Assembly: GCF_000189635.1 (NCBI RefSeq)
Contig: NW_002476407.1
Coordinates: 434,001 to 498,000 of the forward strand
Reading direction: 5' to 3'
From: Tetrahymena thermophila SB210
Taxonomy: Eukaryota; Ciliophora; Oligohymenophorea; Hymenostomatida; Tetrahymenidae
DNA length: 64,000 nt
Shown here in pieces: positions 37,237-48,553 of the stretch (the first letter of the stretch is position 1; each line of letters starts with the position of its first letter). The notes under the pieces are model-generated. The model was not told the DNA's origin. It saw only the letters and a list, made by a program, of their open reading frames with translations, and did no database searches. Both the position numbers and the translations under genes were made by a program.

Positions 37237-40200
37237 ATGGAGGAAACCATTCCACTAGAAATTCCAAATACTTTACTTTAAAAGGCAAAAATTTTAAACA
37301 AAGACACCATCGGATCCAAATGTAAAATTTAAAATAAGATTTCATTATAAATTTGTAACTTTTATTTAAGATAATCATAAATTGCAAAATAAAAACAAAC
37401 AAAAATTTATTCGCTTTTAGTTAGCCAATATTTAAATGAGTTAAAATAATTTACTATACAAACAGATGATTTCATTAAGTATTAGGGAAACTCGTTTATT
37501 TAGGTAGAGCCTCCTTCAGCTAAGTTTATGGGATATGAAATTAATAAATTGAATACAATAAAAGTTAAAGTTATCAATAAGGCTACTATTCCTTAAAGAA
37601 TTCATGTTTTGCCTTTAGAGTCAAATAATTTTACTATAAAAATGAATAAAAAGGGATTACTTCCTACAGGTATGAGCGAAGAAATTTAAATATCTTTCAA
37701 ACCTACAGAGTACAAGTAAATATTTAGAAAATTTATATTTGGGCTTCTTAAGTTCTTTTGATTTGTTAGTTAATTGTTAATAATAAATAAATAAGCGATT
37801 TTCGAATTTTTAGTGATAAATTTCAATACAAAACTTTAAAAAGATTAAAATCATTCTCATAAAAATTTAAAATTATTAAAAACATTCTAAACAGATAAAT
37901 TACATACTTTTTTTCAATTAAAAACTTTTAGATACTTCTATGACACTATAAGAATAAACACTGAAACAGAAAATGTCATAATACCCATTCATGCATATCC
38001 TGTTCTTGATAGAGATAATCTTAGAAATGTCTTTCCAAGACTTATTGACTTCGGAACCATTCTAATAGGAGAAACTAATACAATTGTAAAAATAGTTGCT
38101 TTTAACTTATATTAATCATAAATAAATAAATAAATAATAAATTAATAAATAAATAAATCTATTCTTGAACTGACATGTATGTAAGTACTTTACAAAAATA
38201 TCAGTTTAAGGATGCAAAAAGTTTATTTTAATTGAGATAAAAGTGTTAAAAATATTTTATAATTGAAAAAAGTCTAACTTTCTTGTCTGTAAAATACCGA
38301 TCAACTTTGAATTTGAGTTTATTTTTTAAAAAGACCATCCTGATATGAAAATCATTCCTATGAAAGGGATCATCCCAGGTAATGGATAAGTAGAGATTGA
38401 TATATAATATACACCTTCTACAAATACAACTATCATTTGTGAGGCAGAAGTAAATCGCTTTGTTCTAAATTAAAATTATTAAATAATTTAAATTTTAAAT
38501 GTTGTTAGCTAAGAATATCGTAATTTGATTTTGAACCATTGAAAATTAGACTGATGGGTTCAGGAAGGTATGAAGATCCTGCATAAAATAAGAAAACAAA
38601 AATGTAATCTCTTTAAGGAGGGAATAGTAAACGTCCCCTTTCTAATACAAAGCTTAAAAAATTAGAAAAATCTTTGAATAACTCTTAATTAGATCAAGGA
38701 ATTTAATAATTTGGAAGTCCTTAAGTGACTTTATCTGTTGGAAATGAAAATTTATTGTTAGGTTCCAAAAAGCAAAGCAATCTAGACATATAAAATGAGT
38801 TTGGCAACTAAGTGAAATAAGTTTTAGATGAAAATAATGCCAACTTATAAAGGATATAATCTAAATTTAAAAACTCTAATTTAGGAAATACACAAAATGC
38901 TGTTCCAGATGATAAATTAAATTCTTCTATAAAATCTATGAACAGTGAAAGAAATTTCAAAGTTAGAAATATAAATTCTGGGTCAGTAAAGAATCGTGTA
39001 AAAATAACAGTTCCAGAACAAGACTATGATCAGAATAGTATTTCTGGAAATTAAAATATTCGTAGCTAATAAGAAAGGGAATTCATTGAAAAGTGCAATG
39101 CTGTTTCTTTGATGGATAAGAATAAGGATATTAAATTTTTCTAGTGTATTGGTGATGAGATTATCACAGAAGAAGAAGTATAAAATATATTGACTGAAAG
39201 AAAGAACTACCATTAGTCAAAATTAGATAACATATAAGATGAAGGAGTTCATAGGTATTTATTTGGCAAATAACTATTCTTCTTAATTTTAATTTATCTT
39301 TTTGATATTAAATAAATAATAGATATAGCAAGAAAATTAATTCGGATCATGTCATGCTTGGACAGAGAAACTAGGAATTATAAATGTCAAATACATGGGA
39401 TACTGATAAAAATGACAATTTAAAATTGAGAAAAATTATTTTGAAAAGATTTATGAATGCAGGAACCAAAATTATTTTAAAAATGAGAATGGAAAACAGA
39501 CTTATAAAACTGAAAAATCTCCTTTGCGATTGTTAAACCAAAGAAGATGTCAAAAAGTTAGTTTAACTTGACTGGTAGAAGGCAGAATATGCAGGTGTTG
39601 GAAAAAAGGAGTTTGTAGCTTTCGAGTTTAGTTTTTCAGATGATGATGTTAGTACTACACTTTTCCCAATTTAATACGATGCTTCTAATTTAAAATACGA
39701 TCATACTTTCGAAATTAATCCTCGTAAAGATTTTAATGACCTCGACCTTCATGAATACGAAGTTCTACCTCGAAACGAAGTTGAAGCAATGCGTTATACA
39801 AGTATTTTATTTCTCAATAATTTATTTATATAGAAAGTTAAAAATAATATTAAAATTTTTCAATAGACTTCGAAAGACTTATATGCTCTCATTACACCCC
39901 AATAGAAACAGAAAGAGTTTACAGAACTGGAGCAGAATGGGAATACTCAAAGCAAGGAAAAACAGGAGCTTGTATTTTTATCTATGTTTTGCATTAATTA
40001 AAAATAATATCAATTTAAATAAAATAGTTAAAGAGATTAGTTCTGTTTAGGGTTTAATAGAGTGCATGCCAAAGACTTTCTTAAAGCCATTAGAATTACC
40101 AAATCATTTATTTATAACATCCCATGACACTCTAAGACCTTATATCAACTATAATCAATTCAACGAAGTAGATTCAGAGTACTATCTCTAGCCTGAATAT

Positions 40201-40886
40201 ATGGAAATATAAGATAATTTAGATCCAAAAATAAATAATGATTATTATGCTTTGAAAAATGAATTTTTAGGAAAAACACCTGGCCTTTCATCTAGATTTG
40301 CTCTTCATTCTATATATTCTGAAACAATCAGATACCTTCCCAAATAGCTTTAGCTTCCTAGAGGTATATTTTTTAGCAATAGATAAATTATAAATTATAA
40401 TTCTTATTTAATAATATTAAGATTGTGCCAATATTAATAAAATTGAAAATGCTTGTCCATCAAAAGTCAAAGAGCTAGAATATGATGATAATCTTACAGA
40501 TGATGACAGTGATGGTGAAGAGCCTCCAGTTGTATAAGTAAATGAAATTTTATACTAAAATATAAATTTAATGCTATATTATTAAATAGATTTAAAATGT
40601 AGACGATTTCTTAAAACAACTTGAAGATAAAGATGGTTAAATCACACAAATAAGAGATAAAAATAAGGAAAGACTTCCATTTGATGAATACGAAGATATT
40701 AATAAAACTGTAAATACAAACTTAAAGTAATTTTTATAAAATTATTTTTCATTTATAAATGAAATCAACTAACTTAATTTTAATAACAGATTAGAAAAAT
40801 AATATTGGATAAGTACCATTCCTACCAGAACAGATCACTATAATAAATTTATTAACAACTCAGAAAATAAATTAATAATTTTATGA
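37237..40886 (+). CDS. CFAP221: Cilia- and flagella-associated protein 221 (PCDP1/FAP221 homolog)
   Basis: Eleven exons (37237-37321, 37421-37715, 37932-38085, 38273-38449, 38509-39254, 39323-39801, 39877-39971, 40051-40363, 40422-40537, 40590-40726, 40790-40886) join in phase to 897 residues. The N-terminal 280 residues hold the family hallmarks: QVEPPSAKFMGYEINKLN, IPQRIHVLPLESNNFTIKM, LLPTGMSEEIQISFKPTEY, YFYDTIRINTETENVIIPI, HAYPVLDRDNLRNVFPR, CKIPINFEFEF, GIIPGNGQVEIDIQYTPST and ISQFDF. These are the MSP/ASH-like beta domains typical of PCDP1. FAP221 is a calmodulin-binding subunit of the C1d projection of the axonemal central pair, controlling beat frequency. The middle is Asn/Ser-rich; the C-terminus (LKPLELPNH, WISTIPTRTDHYNKF) recalls the family end. 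The first and last introns are multiples of three, so retention would also stay open. Confidence 0.88.
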
Positions 40887-41436
40887 GTCTAAATTTTATA
40901 AATATTATTTACTTATTTATTTTAGTCACAACTATTTCAATACATTAAAGGCAGGCTGCTCAAATAATTTCAAAATAAATTATTTATTTAGATTTAAAAA
41001 TAAACTAATTTTATAATTTAAAAATGAATTATTTTTTAATTAGCTTGATAATAAATAAATAAATTAGTTTAATAGTTTAAAAATAAATAATTGAATTAAA
41101 TAATTTATATTATAAAAACTATATCTAAACAAACTTTTCTAATAGGCTACTCCTTTTTTTATTAAAAAAATAATATTTTGATTCAATTTTTTTTACTGAT
41201 AATTCTCTACCAGCAAATTCAAATAAATTTCTTCTTTAAAATACTTAATTTAGTAAATAAAAAGGAATTTATGATGCTTTTTTTCATCACTGATAGATAT
41301 TTAAAAATAAACTCTTTTAAAATTATTTAAGTTTATGGGTAATTTATTGATAAAAGCTATTTACTTTATATATAATATGTACATTCATTTATTTTATTTA
41401 CACTTTTTATAAATTGTATTTTATTTACAAAGTTAT

Positions 41437-43253
41437 TCAAGAATAAACACTTGATACTAATTCATTTGCGTACAAGCAGCTTTGAAATTTATTTGAAGAA
41501 TTATTGTTTTTGTTTGTTCTTTGGTCGTTTAAGTTGCTTTCTGTATTTACCTAGCTTGTTGAAACATAGCTTTCGCAATAGTTATTCAAACTTACAATTT
41601 ATTACTACTTTTTTTATTCTTAGTAGTTATTTTCTTTTAACGGAGTTACTTCGGAGCTAATGTTTATCTGAGATTCTGGCTTATTTTAGATAAGATTTAA
41701 ATCTTGATGCTTAGTTTAATATTCTTGTAATTAGTCTGGAGTTAAAATCTATTCAATAGGAGTATATTTCAGTTTTATTTTAGTCGGTCTCTTCTTTTCT
41801 CCATAATTAAAGAATACACAAGAAACTGCGTCTTTGGATCTTTCAGGAGTCTTATGGAATTATGAAGGTTAATCATTAAAATGAGGTTAAGGATTATTTT
41901 TAGAGATATACTGTAAGCTCACTTTTCCTATTATTGGAGAAAAAGCTATTCCTTATTGAGAATAGCACTAGTTTTCTTTGAAATCTACTTGTTTGGGAGT
42001 TGAATTTTTAATATCTAAAACTTAATCCGAATTCATTTGTTTCATAGGAGTGCAAAATTAAAACTCTTCAGATTTTAAATAAAATTCTTTATTTTATTTT
42101 AAAGGGCTCCAAGCAGATTTACTTCTTTAATGAGTAGGATAGTGATTTGATTATTCATTTAGATTATTTATTAGAGTGAGATTTGGTAAAAAATGATTGA
42201 TCTTAACTGCTGGACTATTCTTAACTGAAGAAGGTGTAAAATTTATTTGCTTTTAAGGAGAAGAAATGAGGGGAGCATTTTATAAGTTAGATAATAGAAA
42301 ACTATTGTTATGAGAATTCTAATAGCTCTTCCTAATTGATTCTAAATCTCCAGCTGACTCTTTCACGTTGTTATTTTTATCTTTTGAAAATGAGACATTT
42401 AAAGCGTCATTGTTATTAATTTAATTTAAAAAGCTATCATTGTTTTAAATTTCGTTCTAAAATGTGTGGCAAACAATTTAATTATTTCTATCAGTTTAAT
42501 TTCCATCTCCTTTCAATATTTCTTAACATTAAATCGCACCATAGCTGCTTATATTCAGTGGTTTGATTTCCTAAATAGTACCCCTATAAGTCATTTCTGT
42601 GTTCGCTGTTGTTGGTTATGTCTTTTATATAAAATATAAAAATGATTTAAAATTATATTTTATTAATTTAAAGCCATTACTAGCTTTTCTATTTGATGAA
42701 TTCTCAAAGGACTACTAGATTTTACAGAACCTACAAAAGGTGATATTGTATTATACTGTAAATTAGCAATTTTACTGTAATCTACTGTCTATTATGGCAA
42801 TATAGGTTAAAAATTAGTACTTACTTTATCACTAGTAAATTATGATTATATTTGCTGCTATTAATACTATAATTACTATCTTTAATGAGGGTTTTAACTA
42901 TAATTTTGTTAAATTGGTTAACATTTTTAGGTTATATATTATATTTTCTAAACCTACTATGGTGTTTGTTAACATTGATGTATTTGATAATATAATCTTT
43001 GTGGCAATGCTGTCTATTCAATAGATTTATTTTTGAATTAAGGTATACCATATTAAACCTACCGAATCTAATTTGTTTAAACTTAATAAGGCTATTATGT
43101 TGGAATTTTCATGAGTTGCTAGGTTTAAACATTATTAATTTAAGAATAATTATTGAATAAAACTAAGCGCCCTGGATTATTATAAGATTAATTTGGCAAT
43201 ATACCCTAATTTAACTATGGGCAATTTTATTTTAACTAAGTTATTCCGCTCAT
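41437..43253 (-). CDS. Q/N/S-rich protein of unknown function
   Basis: Three exons (43253-42825, 42788-42681, 42621-41437) join in phase to 573 residues. The first exon is extremely Gln-rich, with many TAA and TAG codons, and ends in a QRQQLQYQQQQIQ run. The rest is Asn/Ser/Lys/Pro-rich with repeated short motifs of the form TP or SP after Ser or Thr: NFTPSSVKNSP, FCTPMKQMNS, KNSTPKQVDF, AFSPIIGKV, KTPERSK, KYTPIEQILTPDQ. Such S/T-P sites are typical targets of proline-directed kinases (CDK, MAPK), so a phospho-regulated, disordered protein is plausible. No folded domain, signal peptide or membrane segment was seen. Convergent with CFAP221, 3' ends about 550 bp apart. Confidence 0.7.
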
Positions 43254-45151
43254 TTAATTGATTTTTCTATCTAATTTTGTAAGCAATCAATACTTGTAAA
43301 TAAATCAAAATTTAATTTTAATTTTTATTATTTCAGTTAAAAATTAGAAATAAGTAATTTTTTGAATTATTAAAAATTGATAGTAACCAAGTTGAGGTTA
43401 TTGCTTGCTTAATAAAAAAGGAATACAATTATTAAAATATTATAAACAAAGAATATAAATATTATACATAATTAATTTTGATAATTTGTTTTATTTTTAT
43501 TAAATACCTACTTATCTATTTAATTAATTCAATATCTTTTTAAATTTTACTTAAGTTTTTATCAGCATGCAATTGGTCTATAAAAATTCAAAGGAAATCT
43601 TATAAATTGTCTATTTTGATAATTTACAATATACAATTATTATAAAACAACTTCAATTTATAATAAGTGACACTATTTTAAAAATAGACAATTCTTGAAG
43701 TCAATATTACCATCATCTAAAATTATTAAAATTAGATATTTACTACCTTATCTCTTTACACTAAAAACTAAACTTAAAATATGCAATAAAAAAATGATAA
43801 AGTTATTCTATAAATTAGGGGAAAGAAATGAAAAAAGTTTTAGCATAAATTTATTTATTTATTTATAATTTAAAAACTAACTAATTATTCTATCTGTACT
43901 GACTGTTTGCATGTGTTGTGATTTTTAAAAATTCTTTTATACTATCTTGCTTGTATCATTAAATTTTTAATCAATGAGAATAGAAAAATTAATTTTAAGG
44001 TAAAAGATACAATAATAAAGAGTGATTAATTTAGTTAATCAAAAGTATAAATTTCATTAAATAGATATTAAAATGTAAAAATTAATTATCAAATTTATTA
44101 ATATATTATATTTTGTATTGATTTAATATAAATACTAAAGTAGTTTTAAAAATATTTAATATTAGATGTATACTATGTATAATGAAATCAATAAGTAAAT
44201 AAATATAAAATATACTATCTTTATAATTTTTGAGTGAGATATTAGTTTAATTTAATTTTTAATAAATAAGTAGTGCATAATTAAATAGTGAATTTCTTAG
44301 TAAATAATTTTATTGTAATAATTTATAATAATATCAACTTTATATCTATTGCTGTTAATATTTTTATATAATTTTATTATAATATTCTGACTACTCCTTG
44401 GTTGGTTTTTTACCTTGTATTTACTTAAGCATTTGAATTAGCATATTAGCTTAACTACTAAAAAACAACATTTTGATTATTTGATTAGTAAATAATAAAC
44501 TGGTATTCACTTTTTTAGAGAAATATATAAGTAGATAAATTTTAATTAAAATATTAATTATTTTTATTTTAGAAAAATATTTAATAGAAAACAAATTCAA
44601 AGATTTAAAGAGCTGGCTGGCTGATTTTGTAACTAAATACTTTTTCAATAAAGTTCAGTAATTTAAATAAAATAGATTAGCCGAATTCAAATTTAAATCA
44701 TTACGTCAATATAATTGGTAATAGACAGTTTTTGTTATCATATTTAATCAAAACGAATAATATAGCTATTATTAAAAATAAATGCAAAATATTCCATCAA
44801 AATTATATCATACTATTAGTAAAAGAATATTCGATTTCGAACATTACGTTTATTAATAATATTTAATATTTTTATTATTTAATCGAACTTAAAAACCATT
44901 TTAAAAGATATTTGAAACAGCTATCTATGGAAAAAAAGATTTAGCTTATATTCGTGTTAAATAAGGGAATGATTATGAATTTTCAAAACCTTTTTGAAGA
45001 ATCACTAGATGAAAGCTTATTGATAAATAATAATCATGTAAGTTTATTATAAATATTATTATTATTATAAATTATCAAAAATTAATTAAATTGATAAAAA
45101 ACATAAAATTAAAGATATTAATTATATTATTAATTGTTTGAACGAACAAAA
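43254..45151. other. AT-rich intergenic region between divergent genes
   Basis: No supported gene. Near its right end an ATG at 44975 begins 21 codons (MNFQNLFEESLDESLLINNN) followed by a good donor gtaagt at 45038. It may be a first exon of the next gene, but no acceptor joins it in frame. Confidence 0.5.
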
Positions 45152-46435
45152 ATGTCCTCTCTATCGTTGGAAAAAAATGCAATCTCACAAGAAGATAGCT
45201 TAGAAATAATGTCTCCCCAAATTTATTCAACTGGATGCATAGATAATTATAATGTAAGCACGATTATCAAACCTCGTAAAGTGATTGCAAAGATGAAGGC
45301 GAATAATCGCAAGGGATATAAAAGAAAGCAAATAGAAATAGTTCCAATAATTACACTTCAGTTATAAAATTAAAATAAATATTTGTTATATGGATTTATA
45401 GAGATAGAATCTTACTACAAAGATTATCCTTCACCATATGAAATTGATTTAGTTGACTTGACAAATGCGCATACTGGAGTTTCTTCTATTGAAAGATCTA
45501 CAAATGGTATGGATATGGTGGTAAATTTCTATACAAAAGCAAGTTCAGGGCTTAGAGATTTTTAATTTTTGATTGATCATTATCAAACAATTCCAGACCA
45601 ACAATACCAAGAATTAGCAAAATATTTAAAAGAATATAAAGTTGTTGCAAACAAATGTATGTAACATATATCAGATTTATCTATCAAGCTAAAGCAGAGA
45701 TTAATTTCTTATGAGGAAATTCAAGAAACTTAAGAATAGTTTAGGATTGCATTTGAAGAATTCGTAAAGTCTTAAGTTGGTGAAGAAGATTTTTATTTAA
45801 CTAGTCTCAGCTCTCTGAATTTAGATTTTTTTGAAGTTGAAGTAAAGTAAACTAAAATGTCATTAGCTCTGTTAAGCTTAATTGGAGTGGAACCAAGAAA
45901 TTTCGAGATGTCAATTCTGAGGAATTAAGCCCCATTTTTAGAATAATTTGGATTTAAAAGATTGAAAAATGTGATTTAATAATTGTTTATAACTGTCAGC
46001 GATGCATATGAGTATGTAATAGATGATTAATATTATACTGCCGATAATATACCTTTTTATGGCTAAAGCTAGATAGTTTTATTTGACTGGAAGGAAAGGC
46101 CTTCCTGGTTGAGTAAAGAAGAATGCTCTGGCGTATTAGTTAAATTGAATGTTTCATTGTAGTAAATAAAAGCCATACTAGAAATAAGATCTTAAATGAG
46201 TAGCTAGAAATAGCTTGAATATGGGATGTTAGATGATGATTACCACTTTGAGTATACAGTTGAATCTGAGATTTTTATAGAAAGATATTATCCGGAAGCA
46301 TTTAGTGATCAAGTCAATAAAAAATCCTTGCAAATTAAGCAAGAGATGATGCAGAATTCAGATTTTACAAATTTTATGAACTAAGCAAAAAGTGAAAATG
46401 AAAATAGTAATATCTCAGAAGAAAATGTAAACTGA
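45152..46435 (+). CDS. Unrecognised ciliate family protein, paralog A
   Basis: Open from an ATG at 45152 (427 residues) to the TGA at 46433-46435 without an intron. It is the first of four related genes (A-D) on this strand. Landmarks shared with the others, in order: a basic patch (KMKANNRKGYKRKQ), a strand-like block YGFIEIESYYKDY, then SGLRDFQFLIDHYQ and YQELAKYLKEY, LLSLIGVEPRNFEM, RPSWLSKEECSGVLVKLN and a closing IFIERYYPEAF. No known domain was recognised, and there is no signal peptide or membrane segment. The exon-like segment at 44975-45037 may add an N-terminus. The tail is Asn/Ser/Glu-rich. The real start is uncertain; the coding frame is not. Confidence 0.75.
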
Positions 46436-47341
46436 TGATATCAATAAATTATTTAATAAACAATCAATTTTTTGTTGCGTATGAAAAAATTAATTTATAT
46501 TTTAAAAACTTGTAAATTAGATGGTTAAAATATTATTTATTTATTTATTTATCTATCTATTTATCTATCTTTATGCTTATTTTTACTTCTAATTATTTAC
46601 TTTCAATGTCTACATGGCTATAACTAAACAACTAACTACCTCAAGTTTTTGATTTAATTTTTAATCTTTTTTCTGATACCTGATAATCAAGATTAATAAT
46701 TCCCCAATCTATTTTACTATTTTTTAAAAATAAAAAAGAATTCATCAAAAGAACTTGTAGGATAGACAAAATTTTTATTAATATAATTAGTTATAATGCT
46801 TTTAACTCACAAACATTTATTTTTAGCTAAAACATTCGCCTGCTAGTTGGTTTTCCTATTCAAAAGCATACTTTTTTTGTTCTCTTGTTATAATTTTTTA
46901 TATTTGAATAGAATTACTAAATCCAAAAAAATTAAGTAAATAAATCATCAATTCAATTTAATAAATTGAAATTCAAAGATATTTTTCTAATTAATTTTGC
47001 ATTAGAAGTAATAATTATTAAAAAATCCACTCAATTTTTATGTAATTAAACATATCTATTAGCATTATTTAGTAATTTCAAAAAGATTATAAATTGTTTC
47101 CACTACACTAATTATTTTCCTCCCTCCTTACTTACATAGTTTCATAGTACTAAAATAAATTTTTTTAAAATATTCTCTCAAAATATATCTATCTACCTAA
47201 CAGTTTAAAATAAAAATATATAGTAAGTAATTGCAATTGTGTGGTGAAAATTTGTTTATAATAAAATTTTACTTTTATTTTATTGAAATAGAAAAAATTA
47301 ACACATTCTAAATCCTATTTATAAAAAAGTAAAAACAGAGA
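46436..47341. other. Intergenic region between paralogs A and B
   Basis: AT-rich. It contains a ttta/tcta microsatellite at 46534-46573. No gene seen. Confidence 0.6.
46534..46573 (+). repeat. TTTA/TCTA microsatellite
   Basis: Units of ttta pass into tcta (about nine tetramers, one interruption). Confidence 0.85.
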
Positions 47342-48553
47342 ATGCTCACAATTACTGATGAATAAAGTAAAAATATTTTTAATACAGGGTTAGAGTAAAT
47401 ATTTGAAAGAGAAGAAAATTAATCAAACTCTCTAGATTAAGTATAATTGCCTGTTCAAAAAATTTAGCTGAAAAAATATATAGCAAAAGTTAAGCCTTCA
47501 AAAAGTAAATTATACAAAAAGAAATAATTACATATAGTTCCTATTGTTTACTAAAGCTTGGAAATAAGTCACTATTGCATCATATTTGGCTATGTCATAT
47601 TAGAAAGTTAATACAGAGACTACAAAAGTTAGTCGCAAATAAATCTATAAAATAACGGGATATCTTGCCTCATTAAATTAAATTCTATTGAAAATAAAAT
47701 TTCAGAATAAAGCTGGGTATTTAATTACTAAATCTTAGGATAAAGTGGAATAAAAGATTTCTCTTTTCTGATTGATCACTATAAAAAATTTTCTAATTAA
47801 ACCTATAGATAATTAGCTTTATAATTAGAAGAGTATTAATAAAAAACACAATAAATATTAAATTATATAACTGACACAAGTTTGAAAATTAATTCAAGAA
47901 TCATTGATGAAAATGATGTTCATAAAGCTTATTAAGATTTTAGTATTTTTTTTGATAATTATGTGAAAGCTAATTATTCTGAGTGTGATTTTATATCCAC
48001 CTCTAAAATCATAGTTGATTATGCAAGTTAAGATTTTATGTTCAAAGATACTACAGTATCATATTCTACTTTAAGCTTGTTAGGAGTAGAACCATAAAAC
48101 TCAGAAATCATGTTTTAAAAATCATTTTAGAATTTTAATTTCTTAATAGGCTAAGAGAGATTATAGAATATAATTAGAAAGCTTTCTTTTGCTTTATCTG
48201 ACCAAACAATTTTTGAGTTTGTTCAAGAATATTTTACACTTGATGCAATATTATTTAGTGCCAAATCAACATATGAAATAGTTTATTGGCCTAATGCCCC
48301 TAATTGGATGGATAAAAAATCATGTTTTGGAGTAGTAAATAAAATAGATCTATCCTTAAATTAGCTGAAATCAATCATTTAATTAAGATAAAATTAGACA
48401 AATTCTGATTTGGATTTGAACTCCCTAGAGGAAGATAATAGTTTTGAGTATTAAGTTCAGAAAGAAATATTCCTACAAAAATTCTACCCTGATCTATTTT
48501 TTGATCCATAAACTATGAAATCTATTAAGCTAAAAGAAGATATATAAAAATGA
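47342..48553 (+). CDS. Unrecognised ciliate family protein, paralog B
   Basis: Single exon, 403 residues, ATG 47342 to TGA 48551-48553. It follows paralog A block for block: basic patch KVKPSKSKLYKKKQ, IIFGYVILESQYRDYK, SGIKDFSFLIDHYKKF, YRQLALQLEEYQQ, STLSLLGVEPQNSE, WPNAPNWMDKKSCFGV followed by LSLNQLKSII, and the end motif IFLQKFYPDLFFD. Identity with A is modest (by eye near one quarter to one third) but collinear, so the duplication is old. The N-terminal 40 residues are acidic and differ from the other members. No catalytic motif or Cys/His cluster is conserved among the four, which suggests a structural or binding role rather than an enzyme; that is inference. Confidence 0.8.

Noticed and set aside
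39736-40050. Plus-strand open frame of 104 codons in the standard code
   Set aside because: It crosses exon 6, an intron, exon 7 and another intron of CFAP221 in the wrong frame.
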